This document shows, one piece after another, positions 35,364 through 46,566 of a stretch of 64,000 bases of DNA. Both the position numbers and the translations under genes were made by a program. Below the pieces are notes generated by a model that worked only from the letters and a program-made list of their open reading frames with translations, was not told the DNA's origin and did not search any database. This DNA comes from Apoderus coryli (lineage: Eukaryota; Arthropoda; Insecta; Coleoptera; Attelabidae), in NCBI GenBank assembly GCA_911728435.2, contig OU452200.1, forward strand, positions 37,773,715-37,837,714, written 5' to 3'. Position 1 is the stretch's first letter; the number at the start of each line of letters is the position of its first letter.

Positions 35364-36445
35364 CGAGGGTTGCCTTTTATATTTCGGGATTAGAGAACAC
35401 AAACAATTATTAATCATTGAAAATCACTTTATTGATTTTCAAAATATTCCCCATGAAGATCTATACACTTTTGCATGCGTTTGAACCAATTGTCGAAGCA
35501 CTTTTGCCACTCTGATTGAGGTATCTCCAAAACATGCATTTTGAATGCAGCAACCGCTTCTTCAGGTGTTGAAAAACTTTGACCTCTCAGTTTGTTTTTT
35601 ACGTACGGGAATAAAAAGAAGTCATTCGGTGCCAAGTCAGGACTTCGGCGGTTGGTTTTTCTGATTTCTTGGAAAACAACTGACAAACAAATGGTTGTGT
35701 ACCACTCAGAATTGACTGTTCTGCGTTGTTCTACTGGTACGGTTGCGACATATCCAGGTTTTCCGAAAAAACAGGCGACCATTTGCTTGGATGTGCTTCG
35801 TGCGCGAACCACTTTTGTTGGATTTGGCTCATCTTGAAACACCCATACAGTCGACTGCTGTTTACTTTCGGGCTCATACGCGTATATCCACGATTCATCA
35901 CCTGTCACGATGTCATAGACGTGTTTCGAAGCACCGCAATCGTATTTTTTGAGCATTTCTTTCGACCAATCGACACGAGACTTTTTTTGAGCGATTGACA
36001 AATTGTGTGTGGTCCAACGCGAACAAATTTTTTTGACAGTCAAATGTTTATGCAATATTGAATGTATGCTGATCCCACTAATGCCTAAGGTTGTCTCAAT
36101 CTCTTGATAGGTCACATGACGATCTTGCAATATCAGTTCGCGCACAGCATCAATGGTTTTCGGAACAACAACTGATTTTGGACGACCTTCACGAAATTCG
36201 TCTTGGAGTGAACTAGAACCACGATTGAATTCACCATACCATCGATAAACACTGATCCTTGATGGAGCTTCATCGCCAAAAATTGAATTAAGTGCATCCA
36301 TGCACTGTTGGTGAGTTAATCCACGTCGAAAGTTGTAAAAAATAATCGCACGAAAATGTTCACGATTTAATTCCATTTTTGGGCCGAGATGAATCTTTTA
36401 AGTTACTGTAAACTACACAAATAGCGCTCGTATATCAAAACGTTC
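35364..36445 (-). mobile_element. mariner element lacking its 5' end
   Basis: The tip CGAGGGTTGCCTTTTATATT next to TA (35362-35363) is the 3' end of the element. The 5' untranslated part matches the copy at 56590-57791 until about 36445, where similarity stops before the other inverted repeat. Without that end it could not be mobilised as a unit. Confidence 0.8.
35429..36376 (-). CDS. mariner transposase, open frame with in-frame loss of second catalytic Asp
   Basis: An uninterrupted 315-codon frame starts MELNREHFRAIIFYNFRRGL and ends with KRMQKCIDLHGEYFENQ. The DNA-binding part is complete (APSRISVYRWYGEFNRG; HVTYQEIETTLGISG). VTGDESWIYAYEPE carries the first catalytic Asp. After FQEIRKTNRR the sequence jumps directly to SPDLAPNDFFLFP, which carries the third Asp. 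About 35 residues, including the H-H-D-x-A-S-S motif present in the copy at 16892-17923, are missing. Mariner proteins are usually about 345 residues. A protein like this could bind mariner ends but should not cut; a repressor role is speculation. The open frame could also simply mean a recent deletion. Confidence 0.85.
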   Translation of the reverse strand: MELNREHFRAIIFYNFRRGLTHQQCMDALNSIFGDEAPSRISVYRWYGEFNRGSSSLQDEFREGRPKSVVVPKTIDAVRELILQDRHVTYQEIETTLGISGISIHSILHKHLTVKKICSRWTTHNLSIAQKKSRVDWSKEMLKKYDCGASKHVYDIVTGDESWIYAYEPESKQQSTVWVFQDEPNPTKVVRARSTSKQMVACFFGKPGYVATVPVEQRRTVNSEWYTTICLSVVFQEIRKTNRRSPDLAPNDFFLFPYVKNKLRGQSFSTPEEAVAAFKMHVLEIPQSEWQKCFDNWFKRMQKCIDLHGEYFENQ

Positions 36446-36545
36446 GAAAGAGCAGTCGGCATAAACTTACTCGCCGCTGAAATGGTTTTCGTTTTCTTTG
36501 GAGTTGCTTCACCTGGTTCAATCAATTGTTGTTTAATGCCAGTAG

Positions 36546-36667
36546 TGTACAGGGTGTCCTAGCAAGAAATCTCGAAAACCAGACGAGATGGAAAAATAGC
36601 GGCCAGGATATCATGCGTTTGGGTAAAACTTAAGATTAATTAGTTGAATTGGAGACACCCTGTACAA
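36546..36667. mobile_element. ~120-bp miniature element with GTACAGGGTGTCC tips
   Basis: TGTACAGGGTGTCC at the left and GGAGACACCCTGTACA at the right form inverted ends around about 90 bases of unique sequence. No coding capacity. Similar ACAGGGTG tips mark the larger fold-back elements in this window. Confidence 0.6.
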
Positions 36668-36989
36668 CTCATCAACAATGTTTCCGCATAATATGCTGTT
36701 TTACATGCCTACATTTTTAAAATAAATGAAAAGTTCACAGTTACCTCTGTATTAAAATGTATAATCAATGGGAATTCCATCATGCTGACTTCATATAATA
36801 CATAACATTGTGTATATTTTAAACCATATTTATGCAAGAGGTATTTCAGGTTTCGTTCAGATCGTTCCACAATTACATGATTTTTTTTTTGTTTCTGTCC
36901 TAAAAAAGCTTTACAGGATGGGATGTTTTTCCTCATTTTATTCAGGATGATTCGCGATCCACGTAGTTATTGACTATATATATAGTCGT

Positions 36990-37050
36990 GGGTGCTGGCA
37001 TCTGGCGGTCGAGGACCGTGGTTCAGATTCCACGCTAAACTGTAGGTCCA
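36990..37050 (+). ncRNA. tRNA-like T-arm (possible SINE head, weak)
   Basis: CGTGG-TTCAGATT-CCACG is a perfect 5-bp stem with an 8-base loop and resembles a tRNA T-arm. Upstream sequence is only loosely box A-like (TGGCATCTGGCG). No terminator is obvious. Confidence 0.2.
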
Positions 37051-37381
37051 AGAATTACAAAGATGGCTGTATTACTTAGTGTAGAGGTCAAAAAAGAGAG
37101 GGAAGGAAATAGGTCAGCTCTGGCTTGATGTTACATGACCATATCGTGTTCAACTTCACTCACATTCTCACTTAATTGACAATCAAATTTTTATTAGGTA
37201 AAGGCGTTTTCCTCCAACGGTAAATATCAATTTCCACTCACATTCGATATTTGGCTTTGAAGGATAATTTTTTACTAAATATAGTAACCAATCAAATTAC
37301 TTAATTTTAAGTCATGTGTCAAATTTCATCCAATCACCTCTGGATTACAGCGATAATCCTACATGTGGTGTTTTCAGTTTG

Positions 37382-38192
37382 GCGAGATGCAAGAAATGCA
37401 AAACGTAAAAGATTACAGCAGGATCCAAACAAACGAAAATGCAATTCATCAAATTTGAGTTCAAGTGATTTGGCTAGAATCATTGGATGAATGTACACCA
37501 GAAGGGACATTTTTTGCTATATTGTAGCTGTTGAGTTAGCTTGGCGAGGTGATGAACCAGCTGATTGCCTTATAGATTATTTCACGATTGAGAAAAATAA
37601 TGATGGAACGCCAACCAACAGAATTGAATACAATCCAATATTCAGTAAAACATGCCAAGGAGGATCGAAAAGTTGTACAAATAGTAAGTGGCTTGTTCCA
37701 AATATTGCAAACGAAAGTGCATGCCCTGTTCGGTTATTCCATAAATTATTGTCCAAAAGGGGAAAAAATATTACTTCCAGTCGCCTATTCTTGAGACCAA
37801 ATCGTTTCTGGAAATCCGAAAGTGACACATGGTTTGACAATATACCGGTAGACAAGAACACAATTAATATGTGGACAAAATCATCTGCGCAAGCTATTGG
37901 TTTGGACACTAAGTGTAAATAGATATCCAATCATTCGAACAGATCAACTGCAGTTAGCCATTTGGCAAATAAAGGAATTCCTGAACAGCAATTAATACAA
38001 ATAACAGGACATAGCAGCTCTAATTTAATGAAACCGTACTTGAATATTAATCAAGAACGCCATGGTGAAATAATCAACACCATGCGAGGAATTTCTTCAA
38101 CAGTGGAAATTAACAATCCGTCAACTTCAGCAAACTCTTCTTCCAATTTAACATTTACCAATTGTACTTTTCACAACTGTAGTTTTAAATAA
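37382..38192 (+). pseudogene. Crypton-like tyrosine recombinase, disrupted
   Basis: Relic of a transposon-encoded tyrosine recombinase of the DUF3504/Crypton type, which moves DNA by strand exchange through a 3'-phosphotyrosine. Blocks in order: VWRDARNAKRKRLQQDPNKR (about 37382-37480); after stops and frame changes, VELAWRGDEPADCLIDYFT, whose Arg fits the first catalytic Arg; CTNSKWLVPN; ACPVRLFHKLLSKRGKNI; WFDNIPVDKNTINMW; then, after a stop at 37919-37921, ISNHSNRSTAVSHLANKGIP (the H-x-x-R box), QQLIQITGHSSSNLMKPYLN (GH plus the nucleophile Tyr). So Arg, His, Arg, His and Tyr are all still visible. The tail is polar and ends at 38192. The stop between blocks and damage upstream mark it as dead. 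The N-terminus was not found. Confidence 0.75.
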
Positions 38193-38301
38193 AAATGAAT
38201 AATATTTGTTTGATTAAAACTAATACATTTTGTATTGAAAATTATTAAACATCAGATTGACAAATCTACAAAGTAAAAAATTTTCTTATCGAATACTCCT
38301 C

Positions 38302-38454
38302 GGGCCTTGATAAATACTCAAAATTTTGTCATAGCGAATCCTTCAAGCGAGTTGCTCAAGGATAATAGCCCTCGGCCTGCGGCCTTGGGCTATTATCAAG
38401 CAACACGCTTTCGGCATTCTCTATGACAAAATTATCTCGGTATTATCAAGACCC
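38302..38454. repeat. ~150-bp imperfect palindrome beside the recombinase
   Basis: Outer arms GGGCCTTGATAAATAC and GTATTATCAAGACCC, then AATTTTGTCATAG against CTATGACAAAATT, and a core GATAATAGCCC/GGGCTATTATC around CGGCCTGCGGCC. The whole can fold into one long hairpin. It starts 110 bases after the recombinase stop. It may be the element's terminus or a recombination site; that is inference. Confidence 0.7.
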
Positions 38455-38459
38455 TAAAC

Positions 38460-39390
38460 GCCTTTTGCTAAATTTTTAAATATCAAAGTTAGCATCAACT
38501 TCGTGTCCTTGTATCCTCTATAAATTCTTTATTTACCACGCCTATGCCTGACATAGAAAACATAAATCACCAATACCAGGTAAAAATTAGTTCAATTTAA
38601 ATTATGTTCCTGGCCATTTATGATACAAAAGCCTTAGAGACAGTTAAGTTGCCAATTTCCCAAACTAACAAAACCACTACCACAAGAATAATTATTATTC
38701 TTGTGCCACTACCATTGCCACTACCTACCTACATTAAAAAATTCCTGTGGACCGGTATGAGGCTCGGCGGGAGCGATTTTGGTTGTATGCAAATTGCCTT
38801 TATTATATTAATATATTATGTTTAGCAAAAAATTGGTGTATACCTTTTGGTTACAAAACCAAAAAACATCAAATAAAACCAGAATTTTACTTGTTGTTGA
38901 AGTATTGAAGAAAGTTCCGAGGCGTACAACCAGTTTAATATGTTTGCGATCAGCGGTGATCAAGTAGAAGAAGTAGGTCAACGGTTGTGCAAGAATTTAT
39001 CTCTTTGAAACTATGCATTGTTGTCACATTGTGTGTATAAGATGACAGTGATAGTGCTATTATAATATATCGTTGATTTAATAATTTGTGAGAGTCATAT
39101 AGATGGAGGTACCTACACGCATTAATGGGATTGTCATAGTTTCTTTGTACACAATGACTGGCAATACACAAAGCAAAGATGTAGATGTTTGTGTTTTATT
39201 GCAGGAGGTACAGCAAGGTTATTATTATTTATAGGTAGATAACTTGTTAATAATTATTATCACAAAAAATGTTTTTAATGTATAATTTATTATTACAAAG
39301 CAAAATACAAAAATAGGATTAGGATTTCAGGTAAAATTGTCGTTATTTCCCTAATGTCAAATTAAAACTAGTTGGCATTAATATTAAAAA
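38460..39390. other. No gene recognised
   Basis: AT-rich, with short open stretches lacking motifs. No repeat partner was seen in the window. Confidence 0.4.
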
Positions 39391-39391
39391 T

Positions 39392-40038
39392 ATACAGGGT
39401 GTCCGGAAAAAGGAGGTCAATCCGTTAACCACAGATTTCTTGTGCAAAAATAATATGAGTTTCAATATCTAATTTTTCATTTTAGCCCTCCATGTTCGAT
39501 ATACAGGGCGTCAAAGTTGAAAATTTAAAACCAATATTTTTAAATAATTCTAGTATTTATTGAGATATTGGATTGAAATTTAGTGTGTTGCTTCAGCATA
39601 AAGAGCTACTTCTTTCCAAAAAAACAACACAAAAAACAATTTCTTAATAGCCAAAATACGGGATGTTCGATCGAAATCGAAATTTTATAAGAGTTAAAAA
39701 ATAATCAAAAATACATAGTAACCTATAAAAACTTAGGTTAAAAGTCATTGGTGTACGTAATAAAAACTTGGGGGGGTCAATGGGTACTGAATATCCCGTA
39801 TTTTAGCTAGTAAGAAATTGTTTTTTGTGTTGTTTTTTTGGAAAGAAGTAGCTCTTTATGCTGAAGCAACACACCAAATTTTAATTTAATATCTCAATAA
39901 ATACTAGAATTATTTAAAAATATTGGTTTTAAATTTTCATCTTTGACGAACATGGAGGGCTAAAATGAAAAATGACATCTTAAAACTTATATTATTTTTG
40001 CTCAAGGAATCTGTGGTTAACGGATTGACACCCTGTAT
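39392..40038. mobile_element. Fold-back element with ~270-bp arms
   Basis: 39392-39668 recurs reverse-complemented at about 39778-40038, with about 110 bases between. The tips are TATACAGGGTGTCCGG on the left and, on the reverse strand at the right, TATACAGGGTGTCAATCC. No ORF. Same tip type as 7818-8836 but a different interior. Confidence 0.8.
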
Positions 40039-40745
40039 AATATAATAATAATCATATTGTTACAAAGAATAAATATGGCAAAATTACCGCGATTAATAAT
40101 AAGAAAACAACCTTGATAGACATTGTTTCTTACATACCATTCTTTCAAATTGATTTCATAAAACATGATATTGGATATTGGTAGGTAGGTATAGATATAT
40201 ACAAACAAATATAATTTAAAACCTGCTTGGATTAAGTACTTTTTGTTGTATAATAATCTACGTCTTAATTGTATTAGTTTCAAAACTATTTCACAAATTA
40301 TCTTGGTCTTGTATCTAATTAAAAGACATAATAATTATTGTTGAATACAGGGTGTTTCATAATATATGCGCAGGACTTTGAGATGTGAACGCTCGTCCAA
40401 AAATATGAAAAAAAGTTTTTAGTAACTTAGTCTCTAAAATGCACCATTTTCGAAATTGAAAAAAAAGCAGTTTTTTGCGAATAACTCCGAGACCGTTTAT
40501 CGCACTGAAAACAGATTTTGTATGCATTTTCTACTAATAATAAGCTATGTTTTTTGCAAGATTTTTTTTTTAAATTAGTAATTGGTGAAGATTTTGAATA
40601 GGTCATCATGGAAGTCTGCCTGTATGTATTGTTTGGCAAATTGATCTGTAACAGCGCGGCGTCGGTAAGGGGAATGCAGTTGTAATAAAACATGGCTGAT
40701 TTCATTCATAAAATTTTCAGCGGCGTGCGTTGTAAAAGTTTAGTA

Positions 40746-41730
40746 GGGTAAAGTAAGGTATATTCGTGATGATTTTCCTTTTTTTCGTTGGAGAGTAATG
40801 GAAATAACATGCGTTGTTGCTACAATTGTGAGGGACTAACACCCAATAGTTATTCTTGAGATTTATGTATTTTTTTATGAGGAAACTTAGAAAATTATTT
40901 AAAAAAACTTTCAAATGACTGTCCTAGTCAAGGAAAGGTAATTTCGTGACTAGGATATGTAATTTCATGATATGGGGCAGGTTTATTCGTGATACTACAA
41001 TTAATGCTAAAAATTGGTAGGTAAGATTTTATTAACATTTACATTGTATCATTAACGCATAACATCTTATTCTGAGTCACCACTGGTATTTCCAGTGCAT
41101 CGATTGCACATTAAAACAATTTCTTCGTCAGATGCTTGACATTTTAGGTGATATCGTACCAAACAGTAGTAACATTGTATCCACTGGGCTCCATTTTTTT
41201 TTCTTACAATTTAATGTGCCATAACCTTACCTTTAGTTTAGGTTTGTAGTCTATTATAAACATAACATTATCTAAAAATATGGAATAATTTTACTGCAAA
41301 CAAAAAAATATATTTAACATTCAATAACCCTTGTATATTTAATGTCTTCAACGCATGAAAAATATTGTAACAAACAAGCTCCACGGAATAAGCAATTACG
41401 GTAAAATTAAGTCAAAATTTGTTAATTATTGTGTACAGGAAGATTCCTCATCTAAAATACTATAGATTAATGTAAATTTCATTATCTCCGCTTTCAATTA
41501 TTCCTATTATTCCTGTAGATCGCTTCCCAGTTGCAAAACCCGCCAAAAATCACAACGTAATGCCTGGAATATTCGTGATATAGAAACGCAACAGATTGCA
41601 TCATCTAGTAGGAACCTACACTTACTACTATGCGAGATGTCATCCATCTAAAGCAAAAGATAACTTGCTGACAAATTTTCATAATTTTATCACGAACTTA
41701 CCTATATCACGAACATACCTTACTTTACCC
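40746..41730 (-). mobile_element. pogo-like (TA target) element, internally deleted
   Basis: Inverted tips GGGTAAAGTAAGGTATATTC (left) and, on the reverse strand at the right, GGGTAAAGTAAGGTATGTTC, each next to TA (40744-40745 and 41731-41732). The subterminal parts contain several TTCGTGAT repeats, possible transposase-binding sites. Only a zinc-finger scrap of a gene remains (41067-41200). TA target, this tip style and a C-terminal PHD-like finger suggest a pogo-like member of Tc1/mariner. Confidence 0.7.
41067..41200 (-). pseudogene. PHD-like zinc finger, C-terminal scrap of a transposase
   Basis: The minus strand reads GAQWIQCYYCLVRYHLKCQA, then SDEEIVLMCNRCTGNTSGDS and a stop. W-I-x-C-x-x-C, Y-H-x-x-C and a final C-x-x-C follow the PHD pattern; the first Cys pair would lie upstream and is lost. 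Some insect pogo-like transposases end in such a finger. Confidence 0.6.
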
Positions 41731-42124
41731 TAATAATTATATGTTACTAAAAAATTAAAATTAATGAAAAATTCTTCACGTGTTTGGTAAAAGCACCTAC
41801 TGCTATTAAGCTGTAACACTAAAGAAGTATTTTATTTATTTAATTAATGATTTATTTTATTTCAAATATGTACTAAAGTTTACATACCAAAAATCAAAAT
41901 ACAAAACAAAAACATTCTTAAACAAGTTAACGAAATAAATTAAATTCTTTGCTTGATTTAAACAAAAAAAATCTAAAACAACTTAACACTTATCGAAAAT
42001 AATTAAAATATCTTGGATCTTTTTGTTCCTTTAAGTCACGTTTAGAAACTATAATTAACTGTTTTAAATATTTCGATTAAATATAACCATTATAATTAGT
42101 ATTACTTTATAGAAGGTGGCAATC

Positions 42125-42415
42125 TGTTAGATTTCGTCAACTTGAGCATCATCATTATCATCAGTCACGCTGTCGTCATCTTGTCCTAGAGATATTAATA
42201 ATGTGCTCAATTTCCTCCAAAATTCTTCTTCCAACTCCTTAACATGTCGGCAAAAACTATTTCTATCATTACTGGATATTAAAAACTTCTTTTAATGTAG
42301 TTAGGTTGAAATTTCCAGTTGTATTGAGGGTTCTTATATATTTCATTTAAGTTTTGCATAAGTTAACTCTGTTGGATTTAAGTCGCACATATACGGAGAG
42401 ATGTTTTTTTAAATC
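42125..42415 (-). pseudogene. DDE transposase C-terminal scrap
   Basis: LSPYMCDLNPTELTYAKLK matches the third catalytic box (x-P-D-L-N-P-I-E-x-x-W-A-x-x-K) of an IS630/Tc1-type family. After frame changes come TGNFNLTTLKEVFNI and FCRHVKELEEEFWRKL, then an acidic tail (GQDDDSVTDDNDDAQVDEI) with a stop. The order and acidic end fit this family. Two frameshifts are visible. Confidence 0.6.
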
Positions 42416-42729
42416 GAACTACTATTTTTTTAGCCAATAAAATTGCATATTTTTGTTCCTTTTAAATGATATACGAGACTTAATAGTTTTAGTTTTAGAA
42501 ATATCAAAAATCGAGAGCGGTATTGAATAATTTATTGTTCCAAGGATTTTTGGACACTCTGTAATTTTGGTATAGTGCTAACTTCTGTCACGATTATGTT
42601 GTTAATCTTTAAGATTCAATAAAAATTTCCAGTTTTGATGCCTTAATAAACAACAAACAATGTGTAAGCTTATATTTCTACAAGAACAAAGAAAAATTGT
42701 TTTGAACCTAAAACACTAAAGTAACAAAA

Positions 42730-43357
42730 CACTATACAATACAAAACACTGTATTCAGCGAATACAGAACCACTGTATCCGCCTAATTGGTAGCATAAGA
42801 AAATACGATAGGGGTGTGACTGCGATGATGAGGGAAATTGGGTGGCTCATAATGAAGGAAAGAAGACTTTTGCATAGTCTAGTCTTATTTAATAAAATAA
42901 TACTAAAAAAACGTCCAAACTATTTATACCAAAAAATTTAATTTAGGTATGATGCACATAATCTGGACTTAAGGCATAAACAACAAGTATCGCCACCTTT
43001 GCATAGAACGGCACAGTACGAAAGATCATTTAGTTACCAGGTCTATACATGTTACAATAGAGTTCCAGATAGTTTAAAAGGACTTAATAGCTTTAGGTTT
43101 AAAAATGAAGTTTGTAAGATTGTTTCATTGTTTCTATAAGTAACTGTCTATTTTTTGCTATTTCTCTATTTTATGTATTTTTTGGTATTTTGTAAAAATT
43201 TTTGTTTTTGTTTATACGTGGGTATATCTCAAATACAATAAATTCCAATGTATTGCCGTAGGTAAAATACTTAGGTTAAGATAGGAAGCTAAGCTTCAAC
43301 TTCGCCTGTTGTAATATGATATATATTGCATGAAAGTCATTATTATTATTATTATTA
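42730..43357 (+). pseudogene. LINE ORF2 C-terminus with (ATT)n tail
   Basis: CIRLIGSIRKYDRGVTAMMR, then LLHSLVLFNKIILKKRPNYL, a stop, then HKQQVSPPLHRTAQYERSFS followed by YQVYTCYNRVPDSLK. This is the post-RT region of a Jockey/CR1-like LINE, ending in an (ATT)n run at about 43340-43357. 5'-truncated, with at least one stop. Confidence 0.7.
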
Positions 43358-43439
43358 AATATACAGTAATAATTTGATATATTTGATAATATTGCAACTA
43401 ATACCCGACATCAAAAGTATGAATAATAACACCACTCTG

Positions 43440-43625
43440 CCACTGGCTGATTCAATATTACTACGAGGGGCGGCAACAATTGCGGGGAAGAACTCAGTTT
43501 CCACCAATTGCAACTTGAACACCCGCATGTCGACAAAACGCGCGAGGGTTTACGCACCAATTAGGATCATTCAAGCGGCGTCTAACCACCTATTTCGCGT
43601 GGTATTGCCGGTTTTACAGAAGATC
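43440..43625 (+). other. CpG-containing unexplained stretch in AT-rich surroundings
   Basis: GC and CpG content rise clearly (GGGGCGGCAACAATTGCGGG; ACAAAACGCGCGAGGGTTT). A 95-codon open stretch covers it but has no motif I recognise. The TACGAGGGG start could be a mariner-type tip. Confidence 0.3.
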
Positions 43626-43659
43626 GTAATTTCTTTTCCCTATTTTAATATTCAGTGGT

Positions 43660-44890
43660 AAAACTTTTAGTTATTAAATAAAAATAAAACAAACAACCAC
43701 TTAAAAATGATGAGCTTTTTTCATTATTATTATTTTTAATTGTAAAAAATCGATTTTCAAGTTAATACTACTTCTTTTCTAGAACTAGCGCTTTCCTTTC
43801 GTTGTCACAGATTCGTTTGCCAAGCAATATTCTTCCACGATAGCGCCTAAACGCTACAACATGAGCTCGAGGGAGTCCTAGGATGAACCCATTAGTTTTA
43901 TGTTGAAATCGCTTTAGCTCTGCTGTGATAGGCGTGGACACAATCCCTAAATTCTTTAGTAGCAGTACGGGTGGAGTTTCATTGCCATCATAGCATATCT
44001 CTTACAATACTATATGTCAAACCAATAACTAAATGCCAACTCTGGAATTTTTGGTTTCTCTTATCATTGAAATACAACTAAGAAAATATTTTAGAGTGCC
44101 TGTAATAATGAATGAATTATTATTGTTATGATTCAAACTGATTCATTTTCTCTTGACTAATAATGGGTGAGAAAAATTACAAATTCGCTTTACATGTTGT
44201 TACTCAGCTTACGTGTGAAGAAGTTCACAGCAATTGTTTAACAAAAAACAATAAATAATTAAATTAATTGTTACTTAATACGTTGGTTAACAATCATCTT
44301 TCTACAAATATCATTCAAGTATGTAATAAGATGTACTTACTTACACCTACACAATCAAAATTTAGAAAATAATATAATGGACTAAATATCTGCCTGCGAA
44401 ATGTAATTTGATTGTTTTAAAGCGGTAAAAGTTAGTGAGTCCAGTTCTGTATTGTCACACATCGCATTTTTATAGACATATATACATAAGTTAAAGTTAA
44501 ACAACAATCACAAATTGCATAAATAAAAGTGCCTTCAATAGAAATTAGAAATTACGACCAGCCTTCAGTAATTAACTACTACCGGATTTCTAGGCAAACA
44601 TCTCATCTCATCTAACATGTCTATATAGATATACGATGTTGCCACTTCTACACACACACACACACAAAGTGTCTTATAAAATGTAAACATTCCAGTAGAG
44701 AGTTTCAAGGTCGAGTTCAAGCATAGCTACAAAAAATCGGTTGTCTCGCCCCAAAACTTTCCCGACAAGATATAATATCATCAAAAAAAAAAAAGATGTG
44801 GATACGATCTTGAGTGCATAGGATTTATTATCATTAGATTATTATTCATTATATAAGTTTTGACATTTCTAACAATTATTTCTTTTGGTT
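43660..44890. other. No gene recognised; small repeats
   Basis: An ~80-base block near 43885-43965 (CCTAGGATGAACCCATTAG) recurs near 48575-48640. A block near 44734-44783 recurs inverted at 26473-26517. An (AC)n run lies at about 44651-44670. Confidence 0.45.
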
Positions 44891-44894
44891 TCAG

Positions 44895-44967
44895 GCTAAT
44901 GTTGATACGGATACAGGCGACCATATTGGTCGCCTTTACTATCATACTTAGGAGTGGATTAGCTTTG
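44895..44967 (+). CDS. Candidate first coding exon with signal peptide (weak)
   Basis: A good acceptor (TTTTGGTTTCAG) is followed by ATG at 44899 and the frame MLIRIQATILVAFTIILRSG then LAL, with donor TTTG|GTAAGTAA in phase 0. The hydrophobic run after Arg looks like a signal peptide. A possible next exon is 48365-48407, which would add NSNSSHSSLFSCPN in phase. Intron 1 would contain the whole Tc1-like element. A seemingly in-frame third exon at 49424 lies inside a P-like element and was discarded, so the gene's end is unknown. Confidence 0.3.
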
Positions 44968-46400
44968 GTAAGTAAATCAATTTTCTACATAATAATAAAA
45001 AAAAGATAAAACAGATAATACAATAAATATAATCGAGGTTATGCATAATACACTGCTCAAAAAAATTAAAGGAACACTTTTGGATAACCCTGAAATTTTT
45101 TGGCTTGCTGTTATTAACAAATAAAAATTATATTTTCATAATGGATTTACATTTTATTTTTGTGATTTGCTAAAAAATAAACGTGATTATGCTCATTTAT
45201 TCGAGATAAGTTTAATATTCCACAGCAAGTCAAAAAATAAAGTGATTATGAAAATATTCACATTTAGGTTTTATGTCGCGGGAGGCTTAGAGAGCGTCAT
45301 CGGGCAATGGCATGACAGTTTGTAGTTGTTGAATTCATTATCTGTCAAAATGAGAGATCTTAGCCAGATAGAAGTCACTCGTGCTATAGCTTTAATTGAA
45401 ATTGGTGTAAAAAATCGACAAGAAGCTAGAAATTTTTATCGCAGCATGTCAGTTATCAAACGTGTGTAATATCGCTATAGAGAGACTGGACGATATAAAA
45501 GACAAACCGGATAAGGTCGGAATCGCAAAACTACACAAATTCAGGACCGATATATAGTAGTTTCTTCTTTGCGAAAACGATAATAGCGACAGCAAAACAC
45601 TTTCAATGTACACTTAGGATAGCTCATCAGGTAACCATTTCTAACCAGACTGTTAGAAACAGGTTACGGAAAGGAGATTTAAAACCAAGAAGGCCTTTAC
45701 GAAAACCTATTTTAACTCGACATCATAAAACTATACGATTAAATTTTGCTCGTGAACATTTGGGATTGCAACTTCGACAATGGAGGCCAGTACTTTTTAC
45801 GGACGCATCAAGATTTCATCGCACTCGTTGTGATGACCGATTGGGTGTGTATAGACGTCCGAATGAACGATAATCCACTGCTGCTGTACAAGAAGTATCC
45901 AGATTTGGAGATGGTCCGATAATGGTCTGTGGTGGAATAAGTTTGGACGCAAAAACCGATCTTGTAGTGATACTGGGAAGTCTTAAAACTGCAAGATTTA
46001 TGGATATCAGTCTGCTAGATTAGGTTATTCCTGCAGCATATGGTATAGGCTCTGATTTTCTTTTCATGCAGGATAAAGCAAGGCCTCATACTGCTGCGAT
46101 TACTATAGATTTTCTTAACGAGCATGAAATTCGTAAAATGGATTAGCCAGCGATAAGCCCTGACGTCAATCTAATTGAACCCTTATGGGATATATCCCAG
46201 TAAACACACATACGTTTATTTAACGTTTATCATTACAAAACACCTTTCCAAAAAAAGGTACATTAAATACGTACATTTTACTTTTATATATCGCGCTTTT
46301 TCACGTTACAGAACACTAATAACGAAACGTTAGTTAAATGCTATATAAAAACGTGTATTGAACGTATTTATGTATATATATTCAACGGTGAAATCAAACG

Positions 46401-46566
46401 TTATTTAAACGGTTCTAAAATACGTTAATAATACGATTACACAAACGTTAATTCTTAGCTATTAAAAAACGATGTATTAGATATACATGCATTTATCGTT
46501 TTTTAAAAGCTAATGATTAACGTTTGTGTAATCGTTTTAATTACGCATTTTAGAAACGTTTAAATA
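46401..46566. repeat. Hairpin with ~70-bp arms
   Basis: Arms 46401-46471 and 46496-46566 are inverted copies with scattered changes (shared core CGATTACACAAACGTTAAT), separated by 24 bases. It lies in the left third of the nested element. Confidence 0.75.
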
